A stretch of 64,000 nt of DNA, from the NCBI GenBank assembly GCA_032173965.1, contig CM063284.1, positions 108,023,910 through 108,087,909 on the forward strand, read 5' to 3'. The notes beneath the pieces are model-generated. The model was not told the origin of the DNA, searched no databases, and saw nothing but the letters and a program-made list of their open reading frames with translations. Source of the DNA: Sitta carolinensis (taxonomy: Eukaryota > Chordata > Aves > Passeriformes > Sittidae). This document shows positions 61,999 to 64,000 of this stretch, piece by piece (position 1 is the stretch's first letter; each line of letters starts with the position of its first letter). Position numbers and translations under genes: made by a program.

Positions 61999-64000
61999 TC
62001 CTCAATGAACAGAAGTTTTTCAAAAGCTTATCTAAATAGGTTTTCCAATGAACGACAGACATCCATGAATCCTAGCACTTTCATTCTCCCCTAGGAATTT
62101 TATAGTAGCTTGCATGTAAAAAATGAATCAAAAATCCCTTTGAAACCAAACAAAAAGAAGAGACACCACTGTCGATGCTTCTCTGCAGAAGAACAAAAGA
62201 ATTAGATGAAAGATGGTAGACATGTTGCTTAGGCAATATGGAAAAATACTCAGAGGTTATGCTTGTCAATGAAATATAAGATTCTGTGGAACAGAAAATA
62301 GAAATAAAGGAAGAAGATTTATATGGAGTGCTTGTTTCTAGGTGTTTTTATTTTTCCAGAATTTGTATTTGCGTTCCCAGTATTGATTGTATTAAATGGC
62401 TTCATTTTCACTTTAGTTCTATTGACTACATACCTGAAGCTCTATTATGATGGCATTATTTTGAATTTCCTGATTTCAGGACAGGTGCCTCAAATCTAAA
62501 CTAAATAGCCTGAGACGATTCGAACATGTCTTTAAATAGCACTGAGCTGCTGTGCATTTGCCACTTTAATGAAGTCACTGCAACAAGACATTCTGTCATC
62601 CAGAGCAGCAAAAGCCTCACTGCAAACTGCATCAATTTAAGCTCAGCTAATTTTTTTAATTTAATTTTTTTTTAAAGATTTAATATCTTTCCTAATTTTT
62701 TGTTGCTCCACTTCATCTCTTTGGTCATGGTGTCTACATTAGGAATTTAGCTCAGCTGTTTCACTCCACAGCTCTGTTCCTATTGAGCTTCAGCTCCTGG
62801 TGTATCATCAGTAGCCAATAACAGATGCTAGATCTGTCCCAGCTGTTTTATGGGGACACAGTATGTCCCAGCTGACATACTGTGGCAAATTGTTATTTTA
62901 CAGTGTATTGTCTATTTATTTTTCCAGTGTATCATAGAGCTTGCCTACCTTGCTGTTGTAGGAGATCCTTTCATTAGTGGTATTGCTTTACATATTATTC
63001 CCACATATGTTACAAAGTATGAAGCAGTCACAACAAATATGACAGTGAAAGCTGTTCTCTGGTCAACCTTTCTTTTTCTGGACAAGAAAAAGTCATTAAG
63101 GATGTTTTTACTCAAGAAAGAAAACAAATGAGCAAAAGGTTGGATCCAAAAAAAAGCATCAGATAAAGTGAGGCTGTGGACTACAGATAAATTGCAGAAT
63201 AATTGCCATCAATAACTTGTTATTCATTTTACTGTTGCCAATCTCCTGTTTTTTCATTGTATAATATTTAGATAAGAGATTACTGTTGGGAATTACAAGA
63301 AGGAAGACAGGAAGAATAACATCCAGCTATCCAGGCTGTTGATAATCTCACAGTCAGGCTACCTTTGCAAAAAACCTGACGGTGGCATTAGACTATACTA
63401 AAGTTACCCTGAATAAAACCTATGTACCTGTCTGCCAAACTGAAGGCTAAACAGTGACAGATATAGGGCAAGGACACCTCAGCCTCCCTCCAGCATTTCC
63501 CAGGCTGCAAGCAGCCCTACCCCTACCACAGAGTGAAAATGAGGTGTTTCCAAGCTGGGAAACTCTAAGGACAGGCTCTGCATTCCAATCCTCCATGCTC
63601 ATATTGTGAAACTTTGAGGTAGTGAGGAGTGAAGAATACTGTGGAAGCTCCCTGTGAGCACAGGGAGGAGTGGGTTTCAGACAGGTCATTTTCACAAGTG
63701 GCCATCACTAGACATTGACAGACCCAACAGACCTGCAGTTTCTACTCAGTCCATGACCCTTTGTCTTGTGTTAAGCCTAGACATGTCATGTGCACAAAAG
63801 AGAAGACCCAGAGCACTCGGGATTCAAAGTAGTCTTTTTGACCTTCGGGGAATACATGAACTTTAATGCAGCTCTGACATGAAAAAAAAAACCAAAAACA
63901 GAACCACTCTACTGTCAAGGGGGCACAGAAACCTCTGTGTCCTTCACATCTGTGGAGTGGTTCTGTGTATGTGGCAGGTTGACATTATGTTCTCCACCTG
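61999..64000. other. Unique DNA with a TTAA-rich patch
   Basis: The block 62510-62690 (GAGACGATTCGAACATGTCT near 62513, TTTAATGAAGTCACTGCAAC near 62564, then T/A runs at 62648-62675) has a conserved-element texture but no proof. A 93-codon plus-strand frame at 62850-63131 follows an acceptor-like TTTATTTTTCCAG (to 62927) but has AT-rich codons and no recognisable domain. Confidence 0.35.

Noticed and set aside
62850..63131. 93-codon plus-strand frame after an acceptor-like TTTATTTTTCCAG
   Set aside because: AT-rich codons, no known domain, no donor or upstream exon; too weak to call.

Overview
This looks like nuclear DNA from a bird, most likely a passerine. It is AT-rich, carries no long open reading frame and no operon-like layout, and its recognisable content is avian interspersed repeats: CR1 LINE fragments, an ERVL-type LTR, and a short tRNA-Ile-headed element with a CR1-like tail that resembles the songbird family TguSINE1. 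The organism call rests on these repeats, recognised by eye. No protein-coding gene can be supported. The open frames are short (177 codons at most); the longest lie in a repeat array inside the LTR. The window reads as an intergenic gene desert or part of a very large intron.

Layout. 1-11.4 kb is unique AT-rich sequence with simple repeats, one short exon-like open frame near 630-767 and a homeodomain-site-rich block near 7.2-7.4 kb. 11.5-12.5 kb is an old, eroded CR1 on the minus strand. 12.5-31.5 kb is mostly unique DNA with microsatellites, a good hairpin near 24.55 kb and a 22-bp tandem repeat near 29.5 kb. At 31.56-32.31 kb a GA microsatellite runs directly into a 5'-truncated plus-strand CR1. 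At 32.71-32.85 kb a small CpG-rich island has splice-like edges. 36.98-38.16 kb is a plus-strand solo LTR with an internal four-copy 40-bp minisatellite. 43.3-44.15 kb holds a minus-strand CR1 tail remnant and then a plus-strand CR1. 45.94-46.08 kb is the tRNA-Ile-derived SINE. 46.1-64 kb is again mostly unique DNA with scattered simple repeats.

How the parts relate. CR1 supplies the retrotransposition machinery in birds, and a SINE with a CR1-like tail is expected to be copied by it, so the SINE and the CR1 fragments form one parasite/host-element pair. The LTR is a separate retroviral lineage that appears to have recombined to a solo LTR. Any function of the unique DNA would most likely be regulatory; several blocks rich in TAATTA/ATTA-type words are flagged as candidate conserved noncoding elements, which only alignment can test. 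I see no convincing novel system. The best leads are the two exon-like islands, the hairpin and the LTR minisatellite.
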